A stretch of 64,000 bases of DNA from DASYKS01 sp035995205 (GCA_035995205.1 DASYKS010000070.1:124001-188000); one strand, 5' to 3'; positions 15,839 through 25,540 are shown, counted from the stretch's first letter. Notes: a model not told the origin generated them from the sequence alone. Numbers and translations are program-made.

Positions 15839-16927
15839 CTACCGCACCCGCTTCCGCCGATTCCTGATGTAGTCCGCGAGCAGGAACTCGCCTAAGTTGT
15901 ACGGCGAGGCGAAGTAGGCGCGACCGCGGTTGATCTGGGTCAGCTTCTCGACGAAGTCGGTGAGCATCGGATCGGTCGCGAGCATGAAGGTGGTGATCAC
16001 GATCTTCTGGCGCCGGCAGTGATCGGCCTCTTCAAGGGTGAGGTTGACGATCCGCATGTCGAGGCCGAACGGGTTCTTGTAGACGTGGCCCCCTTCGGTG
16101 ATCGCCGAGGGTTTGCCGTCGGTGATCAGGAAGATCTGCTTGTTCGGCTGCTTCTGTCGCGACAACAGGCCGCGGGCGAGCTGGAGCGCCTCGCGGGTGT
16201 TGGTGTGGTACGGCCCGGCTTGGAGGTAGGGGAGCTCGGAAAGCTTCATCGGCTCGGCGCGGTCGCCGAACTGGATGACCCCCAGGTGGTCCTTAGGATA
16301 CTTGGTGGTGATCAGCTCGGTGAGCGCGAGCGCCACGGTCTTCGCCGGCGTGATCCGGTCTTCGCCATAGAGGATCATCGAGTGGCTGACGTCGATCGCG
16401 ACGATCGTCGCGCACGAGGTCATGTGCTCCGTCTCGAAGACTTCTAGATCCTCTTCCGCGAGATCGAGCTCGCCCTTCGTACGCCGCATCGCGTTTTGCA
16501 GCGACCGGGCGGAGTCGATCAGGTTCAGATCGTCGCCGAAGCTCCAAGGCTTGGCCTCGGGCTGGCGCTCGACCCCCTCGCCGAACGAGTGGATCGGATG
16601 GTAGCCGGCGGAAGAGCGGTCGAGCCCGCCGAAGATCTCCTCGAACGCGCTCTTCCGGATCTTCCGCTCGCCGCCCGAGGTGAGCGACATCCCGCCCTCC
16701 TGGTCGCGGCCGATCAGATTCTGATCCTCCAAGCTCTGGAAGAACTCGTCGAGATCGAGATTCTCGGGCAGGTAGCCTTGAGCCTGCAGCTCGCGCATCC
16801 AGTTCATCGCCTCTTCCGGGTCGCCCCCCGTTGCGAGCACGAGCTGGTTGAACAGGCGCAGCAGGTCGAGCCCCGCCAGGAGGGAGCGGAGAAGGTCAGG
16901 GTCGAGCCAGGCGTATTTGTGGCGCAT
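15839..16927 (-). CDS. VWA domain protein, partner of the MoxR-like ATPase
   Basis: 362 residues starting MRHKYAWLDPDLLRSLLAG. The C-terminal von Willebrand factor A domain (residues about 172-350) has a complete metal-ion-dependent adhesion site signature DVSHS at 179-183, a Thr in the TNTREAL segment and IFLITDGKPS. The N-terminal half is helical and charged, as in chelatase-associated VWA proteins. The gene starts eight bases after the stop of the AAA+ gene, in the arrangement of MoxR/VWA and Mg-chelatase I/D-type systems, where ATPase and VWA protein act together as a chaperone or metal-insertion machine. The cytoplasmic client is unknown. It is the last gene of the trxB-AAA-VWA operon. 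Confidence 0.82.
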   Translation of the reverse strand: MRHKYAWLDPDLLRSLLAGLDLLRLFNQLVLATGGDPEEAMNWMRELQAQGYLPENLDLDEFFQSLEDQNLIGRDQEGGMSLTSGGERKIRKSAFEEIFGGLDRSSAGYHPIHSFGEGVERQPEAKPWSFGDDLNLIDSARSLQNAMRRTKGELDLAEEDLEVFETEHMTSCATIVAIDVSHSMILYGEDRITPAKTVALALTELITTKYPKDHLGVIQFGDRAEPMKLSELPYLQAGPYHTNTREALQLARGLLSRQKQPNKQIFLITDGKPSAITEGGHVYKNPFGLDMRIVNLTLEEADHCRRQKIVITTFMLATDPMLTDFVEKLTQINRGRAYFASPYNLGEFLLADYIRNRRKRVR

Positions 16928-16935
16928 AGGCGAAT

Positions 16936-18441
16936 CTAGTTGAGATCGCTCTCCGACCGGCCGCTTCGCCGCCGCGGCTTCAGGAGCTGGAACTTCACCA
17001 GCTCCTTGTAGCTGATCCGGCTGTCGAGGTCGTGCCGGGCGAGCTTCAGGTGCTGGTGCAGCCCTTCGAGCACGATCTCGGCGGCGAGCGCCCGCTCGGC
17101 TTCCGTGGCGCTCTGGCCGCGATAGCGTTCGACGAGATCGAATAGCCCCGGGACGCGCGACAGCTCCGCCCGATACTCAGCCGCCGTCTGCTCGTCCGAC
17201 AGCGTGACCTCGTGACCCGCGGCGAACCAGCGGACGATTTCCGAATACGGTCCGTCGTCGTCGACACCTCGGCTGCCCAGCTCTTTGCCGATCTCCGGGA
17301 AGCCGGCGTCGAACACCTTCTTGACCGCAAGGCCGATCAGCCGGCGGGCGACCACTTCCGCCCCTTGCTGCTCGCCTTCGTAGACCATCTCGACCTTGCC
17401 GGTGATCGCGGGCAGGAGCATTTGCAGGTCAGCCAGGCGCGGGAAGATCCTGGCCTCGTTCGTCCGGAGCTGGCGGCGTTCGAGGTTCGACGCGAGCAAC
17501 TCCAGGGCGGCGATCGCCACGCGCGCCGAGACGCCCGAGGACTGGTCGACCAGGTCACTCTCGCGTGCCGCGATCGAGATCTCTTCGACCAGCATTCGAA
17601 TCTCGTCGGGGATTTCCAGGCCCGGCACGTCGCGGTCGGTCCACGCCTCCTGGCGGGTGATCGCGGCCGAGGTCGCGGCATCCGGCGGATAGTGGGTGAG
17701 GATCTGCGACGCGATCCGGTCTTTGAGCGGAGTGATGATCGAGCCGCGGTTCGTGTAGTCCTCGGGGTTCGCCGAAAAACACATCATCAGGTCGAGCGGG
17801 ATACGCACGGGGAATCCGCGAATCTGCAGGTCGCGCTCTTCGAGCAGGTTGAACAGACCCACCTGGATGCGCGGCGCCAAGTCGGGCAGCTCGTTGATCG
17901 CGAAGATCCCGCGGTTGGTGCGCGGGATGATGCCGAAATGGATGACCTCCGGATCGGCGAACGTGAGACGCCGGGTCGCGGCCTTGATCGGGTCGATGTC
18001 GCCGAGCAGGTCGGCGATCGAGACGTCCGGCGTTGCGAGCTTCTCGTTGTAGCGCGCCTCGCGCGGCAACCATTCGACGGTCGTATCGTCGCCCGCTTCG
18101 GCGACCCGCCGTTGGCCGGGAACCGAGATCGGCGCCAGCGGATCGTCGTTCAGCTCGGAGCCGGTGAGGATCGGCACCTCCGGATCGAGGAAGTCGATCA
18201 ACCCGCGCAGGATGCGCGTCTTCGCCTGGCCGCGCAGGCCGAGCAGGATGAAGTCGTGGCCGGCGAGCAGAGCGTTCACCACCCCCGGAATGACCGTCCG
18301 GTCGTAGCCGAGAATGCCCGGAAAGAGCGGCTTGCCCGATTTCAGCCGTTCGCGCAGGTTGGCGCGCAGCTCGCTCTTCACCGAACGCGGCCGGTACCCG
18401 GTTTCGCGCAATGCCCCCAGCGTGGTGGGTCGCTTCGACAT
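16936..18441 (-). CDS. MoxR/Mg-chelatase-like AAA+ ATPase
   Basis: 501 residues starting MSKRPTTLGALRETG. The P-loop is unusual: GLRGQAKT at 68-75, with Lys74. The Walker B region reads IFAINELPDL (179-188): Asn183 stands where Asp is usual and Glu184 is kept. Also seen are the chelatase-type insert following TLTG-like SELNDDPLAP, an FSANPEDYTNRG sensor-1 region and a lid domain rich in Arg. The start overlaps the trxB stop (TGATG), and the VWA partner follows. Related ATPases remodel or assemble protein complexes with a VWA cofactor. Function here is inferred from that pairing. Confidence 0.82.
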   Translation of the reverse strand: MSKRPTTLGALRETGYRPRSVKSELRANLRERLKSGKPLFPGILGYDRTVIPGVVNALLAGHDFILLGLRGQAKTRILRGLIDFLDPEVPILTGSELNDDPLAPISVPGQRRVAEAGDDTTVEWLPREARYNEKLATPDVSIADLLGDIDPIKAATRRLTFADPEVIHFGIIPRTNRGIFAINELPDLAPRIQVGLFNLLEERDLQIRGFPVRIPLDLMMCFSANPEDYTNRGSIITPLKDRIASQILTHYPPDAATSAAITRQEAWTDRDVPGLEIPDEIRMLVEEISIAARESDLVDQSSGVSARVAIAALELLASNLERRQLRTNEARIFPRLADLQMLLPAITGKVEMVYEGEQQGAEVVARRLIGLAVKKVFDAGFPEIGKELGSRGVDDDGPYSEIVRWFAAGHEVTLSDEQTAAEYRAELSRVPGLFDLVERYRGQSATEAERALAAEIVLEGLHQHLKLARHDLDSRISYKELVKFQLLKPRRRSGRSESDLN

Positions 18442-19451
18442 CAGTCAGCCGCCTTTCCGGCGAGCACCGGTACGGCCAACGGCTCCACCGCATGTTCGGA
18501 GAGGAACCGCTCCGCGTCGATCGCCGCCTTGCAGCCGCTGCCGGCCGAGGAGATCGCCTGGCGGTAGGTCGGGTCGGTCACGTCGCCCGCGGCGAACACG
18601 CCGGGGATATGGGTTCGGGTAGAGGGCTCGTCGACGATCAGGTAGCCGCCCGCGTTCATTTCGAGCTTGCCCTTGAACAACTGGGTGTTCGGCACGTGGC
18701 CGATGGCGTAAAACAGCCCCTGCGTGGGGTAATTGCTCTCCGCGCCGGTTTCGGTGTTGCGCACCTGGATGCCGGAGACGCCGGTCTCGCGGTCGCCGTG
18801 GACGTGGATCACTTCGGAGTTCCAGAGCCAGGAGATCTTCGGATTGGTGAGCGCCCGGTCCTGCATGATCCGCGAGGCGCGCAGCTCGCGCCGCCGGTGG
18901 ACCACGGTGACCTTCGAAGCGTATTTAGTGAGGAAGATCGCCTCTTCCATGGCCGAGTCGCCGCCTCCCACCACCACGACCTCTTTGTCGCGGAAGAAGA
19001 AGCCGTCGCACGTGGCGCAGGCCGAAATCCCGTAGCCCATCAGCTCCAGATCAGCCGCAAGGCCGCCGAGCTTCGCCGTGGCGCCGGTCGAAAGGATCAA
19101 GGAATGGGCGCGGTAGACCCCTTCGTCGGTGCGGATCGTGAACGGGCGTTCCGACAGATCGACGTCGATCGCCGCCTCGAACTTCACCTGGGCGCCGAAA
19201 CGCTTGGCCTGATCGCGCATCTTGTCCATCAGCTCGGGGCCGAGGATACCCTCGGGAAATCCGGGGTAGTTCTCGACCTCGGTGGTGATCGTCAATTGCC
19301 CGCCCGGCTGGTTGCCTTCGAGCACCAGCGGCGCGAGGTCTGCGCGCGCGGCATACAGAGCGGCGGTCAAACCGGCCGGGCCGGAGCCGAGGATGATCAG
19401 ACGGTAGATGGGGTTTGAGGGGGTGTTCGGCTGAGAATCAGAAATGGACAT
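18441..19451 (-). CDS. trxB: Thioredoxin-disulfide reductase
   Basis: 336 residues. It reduces thioredoxin with NADPH through FAD and a redox disulfide in the cytoplasm. The FAD-binding GSGPAGLTAA lies at 22-31, the active-site CATC at 145-148 (SACATCDG), the NADPH-binding VVVGGGDSAMEEA after it, and the C-terminal FAD motif GVFAAGDVTDPTYRQA. The length fits low-molecular-weight TrxB. The N-terminal 14 residues are an extension before YRLIILG. AGGAGG lies about 14 bases before the ATG. The stop overlaps the start of the AAA+ ATPase gene, so the redox enzyme and the ATPase/VWA pair are probably co-expressed, which is not a standard grouping. Confidence 0.95.
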   Translation of the reverse strand: MSISDSQPNTPSNPIYRLIILGSGPAGLTAALYAARADLAPLVLEGNQPGGQLTITTEVENYPGFPEGILGPELMDKMRDQAKRFGAQVKFEAAIDVDLSERPFTIRTDEGVYRAHSLILSTGATAKLGGLAADLELMGYGISACATCDGFFFRDKEVVVVGGGDSAMEEAIFLTKYASKVTVVHRRRELRASRIMQDRALTNPKISWLWNSEVIHVHGDRETGVSGIQVRNTETGAESNYPTQGLFYAIGHVPNTQLFKGKLEMNAGGYLIVDEPSTRTHIPGVFAAGDVTDPTYRQAISSAGSGCKAAIDAERFLSEHAVEPLAVPVLAGKAAD

Positions 19452-19589
19452 GGGGACGAACCTGACCTCCTGGATACGGATTGGCGCCTGGCGGAGAAAC
19501 GGCCTGGAAAGCTCGGCTGGAGTATATCCGCGGCGGCCGATCCGTCCGGAGAGAACAGCAGAGAGGGGGGAGTTGTTCCTGAGGGCTGC

Positions 19590-20786
19590 CTACGAATCCT
19601 CGAACCAACCCGAGAACCGGGCGGTGTCGATCAGCCGGACTCCCTGTATTCCGCGTAGGGTGTGAGCATGCCGGGTGCGGCTCGCCACCCAATGCTCGGC
19701 TTCGGCCCGGTCCCCAAGCTCGTCCCGCACCGCGAGCAGCGGTTTGAGCGCTCGCGGATCGGAGAAGGTTTCGGTCCATTTCGCCTCGATCAAGCGGATG
19801 CGCCCATTGCGCTCGATCACGAAATCGACCTCGACGCCCCGCATGTCGCGCCAGAAAAACACCTTGCCGGCGGAGCCCGCCGCGGCCCGTGCGCGAAGGA
19901 TCTGTCCGAGCACAAAGGTCTCCCAGACCGCTCCGGCGAGCGGGGACGAGGCGAGGGCAGCCGGGGTCTCGAGACCCAGGAGGAAGCAGAGCAGGCCGGT
20001 ATCGCGGAAGTAGAGCTTGGGCGATTTGACCATCCGCTTCGTGGGGTTGTCGAAATAGGGTTCGAGGAGGAGAACCTGATTCGAGGCCTCTAGAACCGAG
20101 AGCCAGTCGCGCGCCGTGGACCCGGCGATGCCGATGTCGCGCGCCAGCTCGCTCAGGTTCAACAGGTTGCCCGAGCGGAGCGCGCAGGCCCGCAGGAAGC
20201 GTTCGAAATCGCGCAGGCTTCCAACCCGTAGGGCCAAACGGACATCCCGCTCCAGATAGGTGGCGACATAGCTCGAATAGAACAGTCGCGGCTCGTTCTC
20301 CCGATCGCGCCATAGCTCGGGGAAGCCGCCGCGCCAAATGATCTCCTCGGTAAGGATCTCGTCCTCCGGGAAGGCGGAGAGGATCTCGACGCTCGCGAGC
20401 GTATCGAGCTCCAGCACGGCACACCGTCCGGCCAGACTCTCCGACAGCGATTGCATGAGGGAGAACTTCTGCGAGCCGGTCATCAGGAAGCGTCCGCGTT
20501 CCTCTCGCTTCGCGTCGATCGCGACCTTGAGATGGCGGAACAGCCCCGGCGCGTACTGCACCTCGTCGAGGATCACTGGTTCGGAAAATCCGCGGAGAAA
20601 TTCCTCGCCGCGCTCGTCGGCCTGAGCTGCCGCCGACGGAAGGTCGAGCGACGCAAAATCCGCGGATTCAAACAAATGTCGCAAAAGAGCGGTTTTGCCG
20701 GTCTGGCGGGCGCCCGTCACGACCAGCGCTGGGTATTGGCGCGCCGCGGAGAGCACTTGATCCGAGAGAAGTCGTGGGACCCACAT
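19590..20786 (-). CDS. AAA ATPase with DUF4143 C-terminal domain
   Basis: 398 residues, start at MWVPRLLSDQVLSAA; an upstream in-frame extension of 37 codons has no homology. The N-terminal ATPase has VVTGARQTGKTALLRHLF (Walker A) and PVILDEVQYAPGLFRHLK (Walker B), then FLMTGSQKFSLMQSLSESLAGR, the typical pattern of this family. The C-terminal DUF4143 domain includes FWRDMRGVEVDFVIERNG and LIEAKWTETF, an endonuclease-like D-x(n)-E-x-K arrangement. These proteins are very common orphan ATPases of unknown role. No Shine-Dalgarno is visible, so a leaderless transcript is possible. It is divergent from sdaA. Confidence 0.88.
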   Translation of the reverse strand: MWVPRLLSDQVLSAARQYPALVVTGARQTGKTALLRHLFESADFASLDLPSAAAQADERGEEFLRGFSEPVILDEVQYAPGLFRHLKVAIDAKREERGRFLMTGSQKFSLMQSLSESLAGRCAVLELDTLASVEILSAFPEDEILTEEIIWRGGFPELWRDRENEPRLFYSSYVATYLERDVRLALRVGSLRDFERFLRACALRSGNLLNLSELARDIGIAGSTARDWLSVLEASNQVLLLEPYFDNPTKRMVKSPKLYFRDTGLLCFLLGLETPAALASSPLAGAVWETFVLGQILRARAAAGSAGKVFFWRDMRGVEVDFVIERNGRIRLIEAKWTETFSDPRALKPLLAVRDELGDRAEAEHWVASRTRHAHTLRGIQGVRLIDTARFSGWFEDS

Positions 20787-20887
20787 GGCGGACAGTCTAT
20801 GCCTGACAGGCTGAGATATCCAGCTTTTCAGGCTGAGTTGTCGCGCTGTCGAGATCGGCCAGTCCGGTAGGAACATATCCCTTCGCG

Positions 20888-20893
20888 TATGAT
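20888..20893 (+). promoter_or_regulatory. Candidate -10 (TATGAT) for sdaA
   Basis: TATGAT 30 bases before the sdaA start. The -35 is not recognisable. Further upstream, CAGGCTGAG occurs twice (around 20807 and 20829) in the divergent region between sdaA and the DUF4143 gene and could be a regulator site. Confidence 0.35.
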
Positions 20894-20923
20894 CCAACCC
20901 CCAAGAGGAGGCACCTTCCCCGC

Positions 20924-22309
20924 ATGGCGATCAGCGTTTTCGACCTGTTCACAATCGGCATCGGCCCGTCGAGCTCGCATACCGTGGGGCCGATGAGAGC
21001 CGCGAAGCGGTTCGTCGAAAGGCTGGAGCGCCAGGGACGGATGGACGCGCTCGCGCGGATCGAGGCGACCCTCTATGGCTCGCTCGCGATGACCGGCAAG
21101 GGGCACGGCACCGACAAGGCCGTTTTGATGGGGCTCGAAGGGGAAACCCCCGAGGAGGTCGATCCCGGCGCGGTGGGTCCCCGGGTGGCGGCGATCCGCG
21201 AGACGCTCCGGCTTCGTCCGCTCGGCCGGCCGGGCCCCGAGATCCCGTTCGAGGAGAAGGCCGATTTGATCTTCAACCGCCGGGAGGTTCTGCCGCTCCA
21301 CTCGAACGGCATGCGCTTCCGGGCGTTCGATAGCGCGGGAACGATTCTCGAAGAGCGGGTCTACTACTCGGTCGGCGGCGGGTTTGTGGTCGACGAGCTA
21401 GCCGCGGGCGCCGATCGGCTGGTTCCCGACCAGACGCCGCAGGCCTACCCCTTCTTTTCCGGCGAGGATCTGCTGCGCCTCTCCCGCGAGCATCGCCTGG
21501 CGATCTGGCAGCTGATGCTCGAAAACGAGAAGGCCTGGCGCACCGAAGAAGAGATCCGCGCCGGCTTGTTCAAAATCTGGGGCGCCATGCAGGCCTGTGT
21601 CGCCCGCGGTTGCAGCGAGCAGGGGGTGCTGCCGGGGAGTCTGCGGGTCAAGCGCCGGGCCTCGCGTCTGTTCAAGGAGCTGACCGAGCGGCCCGAAGCC
21701 GCCCTTCAGGACCCGTTGACTCTGCTCGATTGGGTGAACCTCTACGCTCTTGCGGTGAACGAAGAAAACGCCGCGGGGGGGCGGGTGGTGACCGCGCCCA
21801 CCAATGGCGCCGCGGGGATCATTCCGGCGGTGCTCCACTACTACCGCCGCCTGACCCCGAGAGCGGACGACGAAGGAGTAATCCGGTTTCTGCTCACCGC
21901 GGCGGCGATCGGTATCCTCTATAAGGAGAACGCCTCGATCTCGGGCGCCGAGGTCGGCTGCCAAGGGGAGGTGGGGGTTGCCTGCTCGATGGCCGCGGCC
22001 GGGCTGGTCGCCGCCCTCGGCGGGCCGACGATCCAGGTCGAAAACGCCGCCGAGATCGGCATGGAGCACAATCTGGGGCTCACCTGCGATCCGGTCGGCG
22101 GCCTGGTCCAGATTCCCTGCATCGAGCGGAACGCGATGGGCGCGGTCAAGGCGATCAACGCCGCGCGTCTCGCCCAGCGCGGCGACGGCTCGCACAAGGT
22201 CTCGCTCGACCGGGTGATCAAGACCATGCGCGAGACGGGAGCCGACATGAAGACCAAATACAAAGAGACGTCGCGCGGCGGCCTCGCGATCAACGTCATC
22301 GAATGCTGA
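20924..22309 (+). CDS. sdaA: L-serine ammonia-lyase (single-chain, iron-sulfur type)
   Basis: 461 residues, with GAGGAG before the ATG. It deaminates L-serine to pyruvate and ammonia in the cytoplasm, using a 4Fe-4S cluster. The N-terminal half has the serine-binding GIGPSSSHTVGPM (12-24). The C-terminal half has ISGAEVGCQGEVGVACSMAA, GLTCDPVGGLVQIPCIERNA and several Cys residues suited to hold the cluster. The length matches the single-chain bacterial type rather than the split alpha/beta form. It is followed 42 bases later by a ferritin gene, so iron supply and an iron-sulfur enzyme may be co-transcribed. Confidence 0.95.
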   Translation: MAISVFDLFTIGIGPSSSHTVGPMRAAKRFVERLERQGRMDALARIEATLYGSLAMTGKGHGTDKAVLMGLEGETPEEVDPGAVGPRVAAIRETLRLRPLGRPGPEIPFEEKADLIFNRREVLPLHSNGMRFRAFDSAGTILEERVYYSVGGGFVVDELAAGADRLVPDQTPQAYPFFSGEDLLRLSREHRLAIWQLMLENEKAWRTEEEIRAGLFKIWGAMQACVARGCSEQGVLPGSLRVKRRASRLFKELTERPEAALQDPLTLLDWVNLYALAVNEENAAGGRVVTAPTNGAAGIIPAVLHYYRRLTPRADDEGVIRFLLTAAAIGILYKENASISGAEVGCQGEVGVACSMAAAGLVAALGGPTIQVENAAEIGMEHNLGLTCDPVGGLVQIPCIERNAMGAVKAINAARLAQRGDGSHKVSLDRVIKTMRETGADMKTKYKETSRGGLAINVIEC

Positions 22310-22351
22310 TAGCTTCAAGCCGAACGCCGCACCTTAGGAGACCGAGATCCC

Positions 22352-22879
22352 ATGTACGCCAGTGAACGCCTGATCGCCGCTTTCAACGCCCAGATCGCCC
22401 ACGAGCTGGGCGCCTCGATTCAATATGTGGCGCTCGCCGCCTATTTCGATTCCGCCACTCTGCCGGAATTGGCGAGCTTCTTCTACCGCCAGGCGGACGA
22501 AGAGCGGATGCACGCGATGAAGTTCGTCAAGTTCGTGGTCGACGTCGGCGGCCGGGTCGACATCCCGGCGATCGAGAAGTCGAAGTGCGACTTCGGCTCG
22601 GCCGAGGAGGCCACGCAGCTCGCCCTGAACTGGGAAAAGCAGGTGACGCAGCAGATCTACGGGCTGCTCGACATCGCGGTCGAGGACAAGAACCACATCG
22701 CCCGCCGCTTCCTCGACTGGTTCGTCGACGAGCAGCTCGAAGAGATGAGCTCGATGGGCAACCTGCTCTCGGTGATCCAGCGCGCCGGCACCGATCGCCT
22801 GCTCGCGGTCGAGGACTTCCTTTCGCGCCAGGGCGGCAAGATGGGTGGTCCCGGTCCCGGCGGCAACGGCGGCGCGTAA
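22352..22879 (+). CDS. Ferritin
   Basis: 175 residues, with AGGAGACC before the ATG. It stores iron as a ferric core in a 24-subunit shell. Ferroxidase-type residues are visible: the first helix HELGASIQYVALAAYF (with Glu), then ADEERMHAMKF (ExxH), and on the later helices LNWEKQVTQQI and WFVDEQLEEMSSM. The C-terminal tail GGKMGGPGPGGNGGA is glycine-rich and outside the fold. It is the non-haem (FtnA-like) type: no bacterioferritin haem methionine is evident, though this was judged by eye. It lies 42 bases after sdaA on the same strand. Confidence 0.92.
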   Translation: MYASERLIAAFNAQIAHELGASIQYVALAAYFDSATLPELASFFYRQADEERMHAMKFVKFVVDVGGRVDIPAIEKSKCDFGSAEEATQLALNWEKQVTQQIYGLLDIAVEDKNHIARRFLDWFVDEQLEEMSSMGNLLSVIQRAGTDRLLAVEDFLSRQGGKMGGPGPGGNGGA

Positions 22880-22957
22880 GGCTCTCCGGGGCCTGGTAGT
22901 TGGCTGCTGCCGAAGGCGAGGAGACTTAACCCGAGCCACTACCCGCGGATCCGGGCG

Positions 22958-25510
22958 CTATTCGTAGCGTAGCGCCTGGACCGGGTTGACGCGAGTCGCC
23001 CGTGCCCCCGGGACGCTGCCGGCGACCAGCGCGACCAAGAGCAAGATGCCGATCGCGACCGCCAGCGTCGCCGGATCGGTCGGGGTAAGCCCGTAGAGCC
23101 GGCTTTCGACCGCGCGCGTCACGGCGAGAGCGGCCGGTATGCCGAGGGCGGTGCCGGCAAGCGCCAGGAGCAGCGTCTCGCGCAACACCATCCAGAGGAC
23201 GCCCGCGCGTTGCGCGCCCAGCGCCATGCGCAGGCCCAGCTCGTGGGTGCGGCGGGCGATGGCGTAGGAGACCACGCCATACAGGCCGATCGCGGCGAGG
23301 ACCAGGCCGAGCAGGCCGAAGATCGCGGAGAGGCGGGCGATCAGCCGCTCGTCCTGGACCTGCGACCCGAGCGAGACGGAGAGCGAATCCAGATCTTCGA
23401 TCGGAACCTCCGGGTAGGCGGCGAGGATCGCCTTTTTGACCGGCTCTTTGAGCGCCTCGGGGCGGGCGCCGCGGATCTCCACGTTGAGCCGCGAAGCGGG
23501 CCGTTCCGACTGAGACATCGCGGTAAAGAACCGAGGCGGGACCGTACCGCGCAGCTCATGGTCGCGCGAGTTGCCCGCGACGCCTACGATCTCGTAGATC
23601 GCGCTCGGGGCGCCTTTCTCGTCGAGGATCGAGATATGCCGGCCGAGGGGATTCTTCCCCTTGAGAAAGGTCTCGACCAGCGCCCGGTTGACCACCGCCA
23701 CGAGCGCGCCCCCTTTGCGATCGGCGTCGCCAATGTCCCGGCCGGCCTGGATCGGGATGCCCACGACGTTGAAGTAACCCGTCGCCACCTGGTCCGACGC
23801 CACGTTGGGTTCGCCCTCGGTTCCGGCCGAATAACCCTCGATGCGCACGGTCTGCCCGGATTCCGTGCCGCTGAACAAGCCGTTTTCCGAAGCGGTCACC
23901 GCCGTCACCCCGGGCACGGCTTTCATCCGTTCGAACAGATCGCGAGTGAAGGACTCGAAGCGTTCCGCCGAGATGCCGCCGCCGATCGGGTCCAGGCTCG
24001 CCATCAACAGGCCTTCGCGCTGGTAGCCGAGGTCGAGGTGTTCGAGGTTCTGGAGCGTCCGCACGAACAGGCCGGCTCCTACCAGCAGCAGGAGCGACAG
24101 GGCGAACTGCGCGATGACCAGCAGCTTGCCGAGCGGCCAACGGTTGCCGGAGCCGCCCGCGAGAGAGCGCGAGCTCTCCTTGAGCGTGGGCGCAAGCTCG
24201 ACGCGGGTCGCCGTGAGCGCGGGCGCGAGTCCGAAGGCGATCGCCGTGAGCAGCGCGAGAAAAGCGGTGAAGCCGAGAACCGACAGATCGGGACGGAGGT
24301 CGAGCGCGCTCGATGGACCCGCGACCAGACGGACTAGAGCCGTATCGGCCCAGAAGGCGGTCGCCAAGCCGAGCGCGCCGCCGAGGGCGGATAGGACGAG
24401 GCTTTCGGTGAGCAGTTGGCGCACCAGGCGACCGCGGCCCGCGCCGAGCGCGAGGCGGACGCCGATCTCCTTCTTCCGGCCGGTGGCCCGTTCAAGCAAC
24501 AGATTCGCGACGTTGGCCGAGGCGACCAGCAGAACCACGGCGACGATCGCGAGCAGCGTGAACAGAGAGCGCCCGAACTGGGGCCGCAGGCGCGAGAAAC
24601 CGTTCGCCCCGGGGGTCACCGGCACTTCCGCGCGGCTGAGCTCGTCGGCGTCTTCGGCGGGAACCAGCCCCGGCGGCTGAACGGCGACCAGGCGATGGAA
24701 CAGCCCCTGGATCTCGGTGCGCGCGGCGCCGAGAGTCACCCCTGGCCGGGTGCGGCCCATGAGGATCAACCAACTGATTTCCGGATGCGTACCGAACGAG
24801 CGGCCGGGGTTCACCTGCTCCTGCATCGAGAGCGGAATCCAAATCTCGTTCGCCAGACCGACGATCTCGCCGGTAAACCCCGGGCGCGCGATCCCGACGA
24901 TGGTGAACGGCGAGCCGTTGAGCGTGATCTTCCTGCCGAGCGCATGCGGGTCGGATTCCAGCCGACGGCGCCAGAAATCGTGGCTCACTACGACGTAGGG
25001 AGACGCGCCCGGCGCCTGGTCGTCTGCCTCGGTCAAAGTCCTACCTTGGAAGGCCGGTACGCCGAGGACCGAGAAGTAATTGCCCGAAACCAGGCGACCC
25101 CGCGCAAGCGCGGACGGATCGCTCGCATCGACGGGAGCCGCGCTCCCCTCGCCGCTCAGGTTCACCAGCAGACGCCCGGAGCGTCCGGAAGCCAGAATGC
25201 CGGAAAACGACCGGCTCTGCGCGCTGATTTCGCGGTACATGGGAACCGAGAAAAGGTCGTCGCGCAGGCTCCCGCTCGACACCGAACCAATCGCCGAGCC
25301 ATCGCCGATTACGACCAGCGCGTCCGGATCGGCCACCGGCAAAGGCCGGAAGATGAGCGCCGAGATCAGGCTGAAGATCGCGGTGTTCGCGCCGATCCCG
25401 AGCGCTAGCGATAGCGCCGCGATCAAAGTGAACCCGGGGCTCTTGCGCAAAGTGCGCACGGCATAGCCGAGATCCTGGAGGGTCGTTTCGAAAAAGGAGG
25501 TCGAGGACAT
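22958..25510 (-). CDS. ADOP-type MacB/FtsX permease without PadR partner
   Basis: 850 residues starting MSSTSFFETTLQDLGYAVRTL. Family architecture: TM helix at about 28-50 (GFTLIAALSLALGIGANTAI), a large periplasmic MacB core domain, three TM helices around 320-440 (FSRLRPQFGRSLFTLLAIVA...), a repeat of the same TM-periplasm-TM layout, and a closing stretch ATRVNPVQALRYE typical of these proteins. It is a duplicated orphan permease: no ATPase lies next to it. Such genes are expanded in Acidobacteria and are presumed to work with an unlinked ATPase or as mechanotransmitters in efflux or envelope tasks. Unlike the second copy it lacks the extra N-terminal domain and a PadR gene. Confidence 0.85.
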   Translation of the reverse strand: MSSTSFFETTLQDLGYAVRTLRKSPGFTLIAALSLALGIGANTAIFSLISALIFRPLPVADPDALVVIGDGSAIGSVSSGSLRDDLFSVPMYREISAQSRSFSGILASGRSGRLLVNLSGEGSAAPVDASDPSALARGRLVSGNYFSVLGVPAFQGRTLTEADDQAPGASPYVVVSHDFWRRRLESDPHALGRKITLNGSPFTIVGIARPGFTGEIVGLANEIWIPLSMQEQVNPGRSFGTHPEISWLILMGRTRPGVTLGAARTEIQGLFHRLVAVQPPGLVPAEDADELSRAEVPVTPGANGFSRLRPQFGRSLFTLLAIVAVVLLVASANVANLLLERATGRKKEIGVRLALGAGRGRLVRQLLTESLVLSALGGALGLATAFWADTALVRLVAGPSSALDLRPDLSVLGFTAFLALLTAIAFGLAPALTATRVELAPTLKESSRSLAGGSGNRWPLGKLLVIAQFALSLLLLVGAGLFVRTLQNLEHLDLGYQREGLLMASLDPIGGGISAERFESFTRDLFERMKAVPGVTAVTASENGLFSGTESGQTVRIEGYSAGTEGEPNVASDQVATGYFNVVGIPIQAGRDIGDADRKGGALVAVVNRALVETFLKGKNPLGRHISILDEKGAPSAIYEIVGVAGNSRDHELRGTVPPRFFTAMSQSERPASRLNVEIRGARPEALKEPVKKAILAAYPEVPIEDLDSLSVSLGSQVQDERLIARLSAIFGLLGLVLAAIGLYGVVSYAIARRTHELGLRMALGAQRAGVLWMVLRETLLLALAGTALGIPAALAVTRAVESRLYGLTPTDPATLAVAIGILLLVALVAGSVPGARATRVNPVQALRYE

Positions 25511-25540
25511 GGCGGGTGTCTCCCTAGGACCGGTCAGGGG

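Noticed and set aside
15442..15867. 141-codon + frame through the right array
   Set aside because: It begins inside the left array, lacks a ribosome-binding site and loses repeat identity; kept as repeat only.
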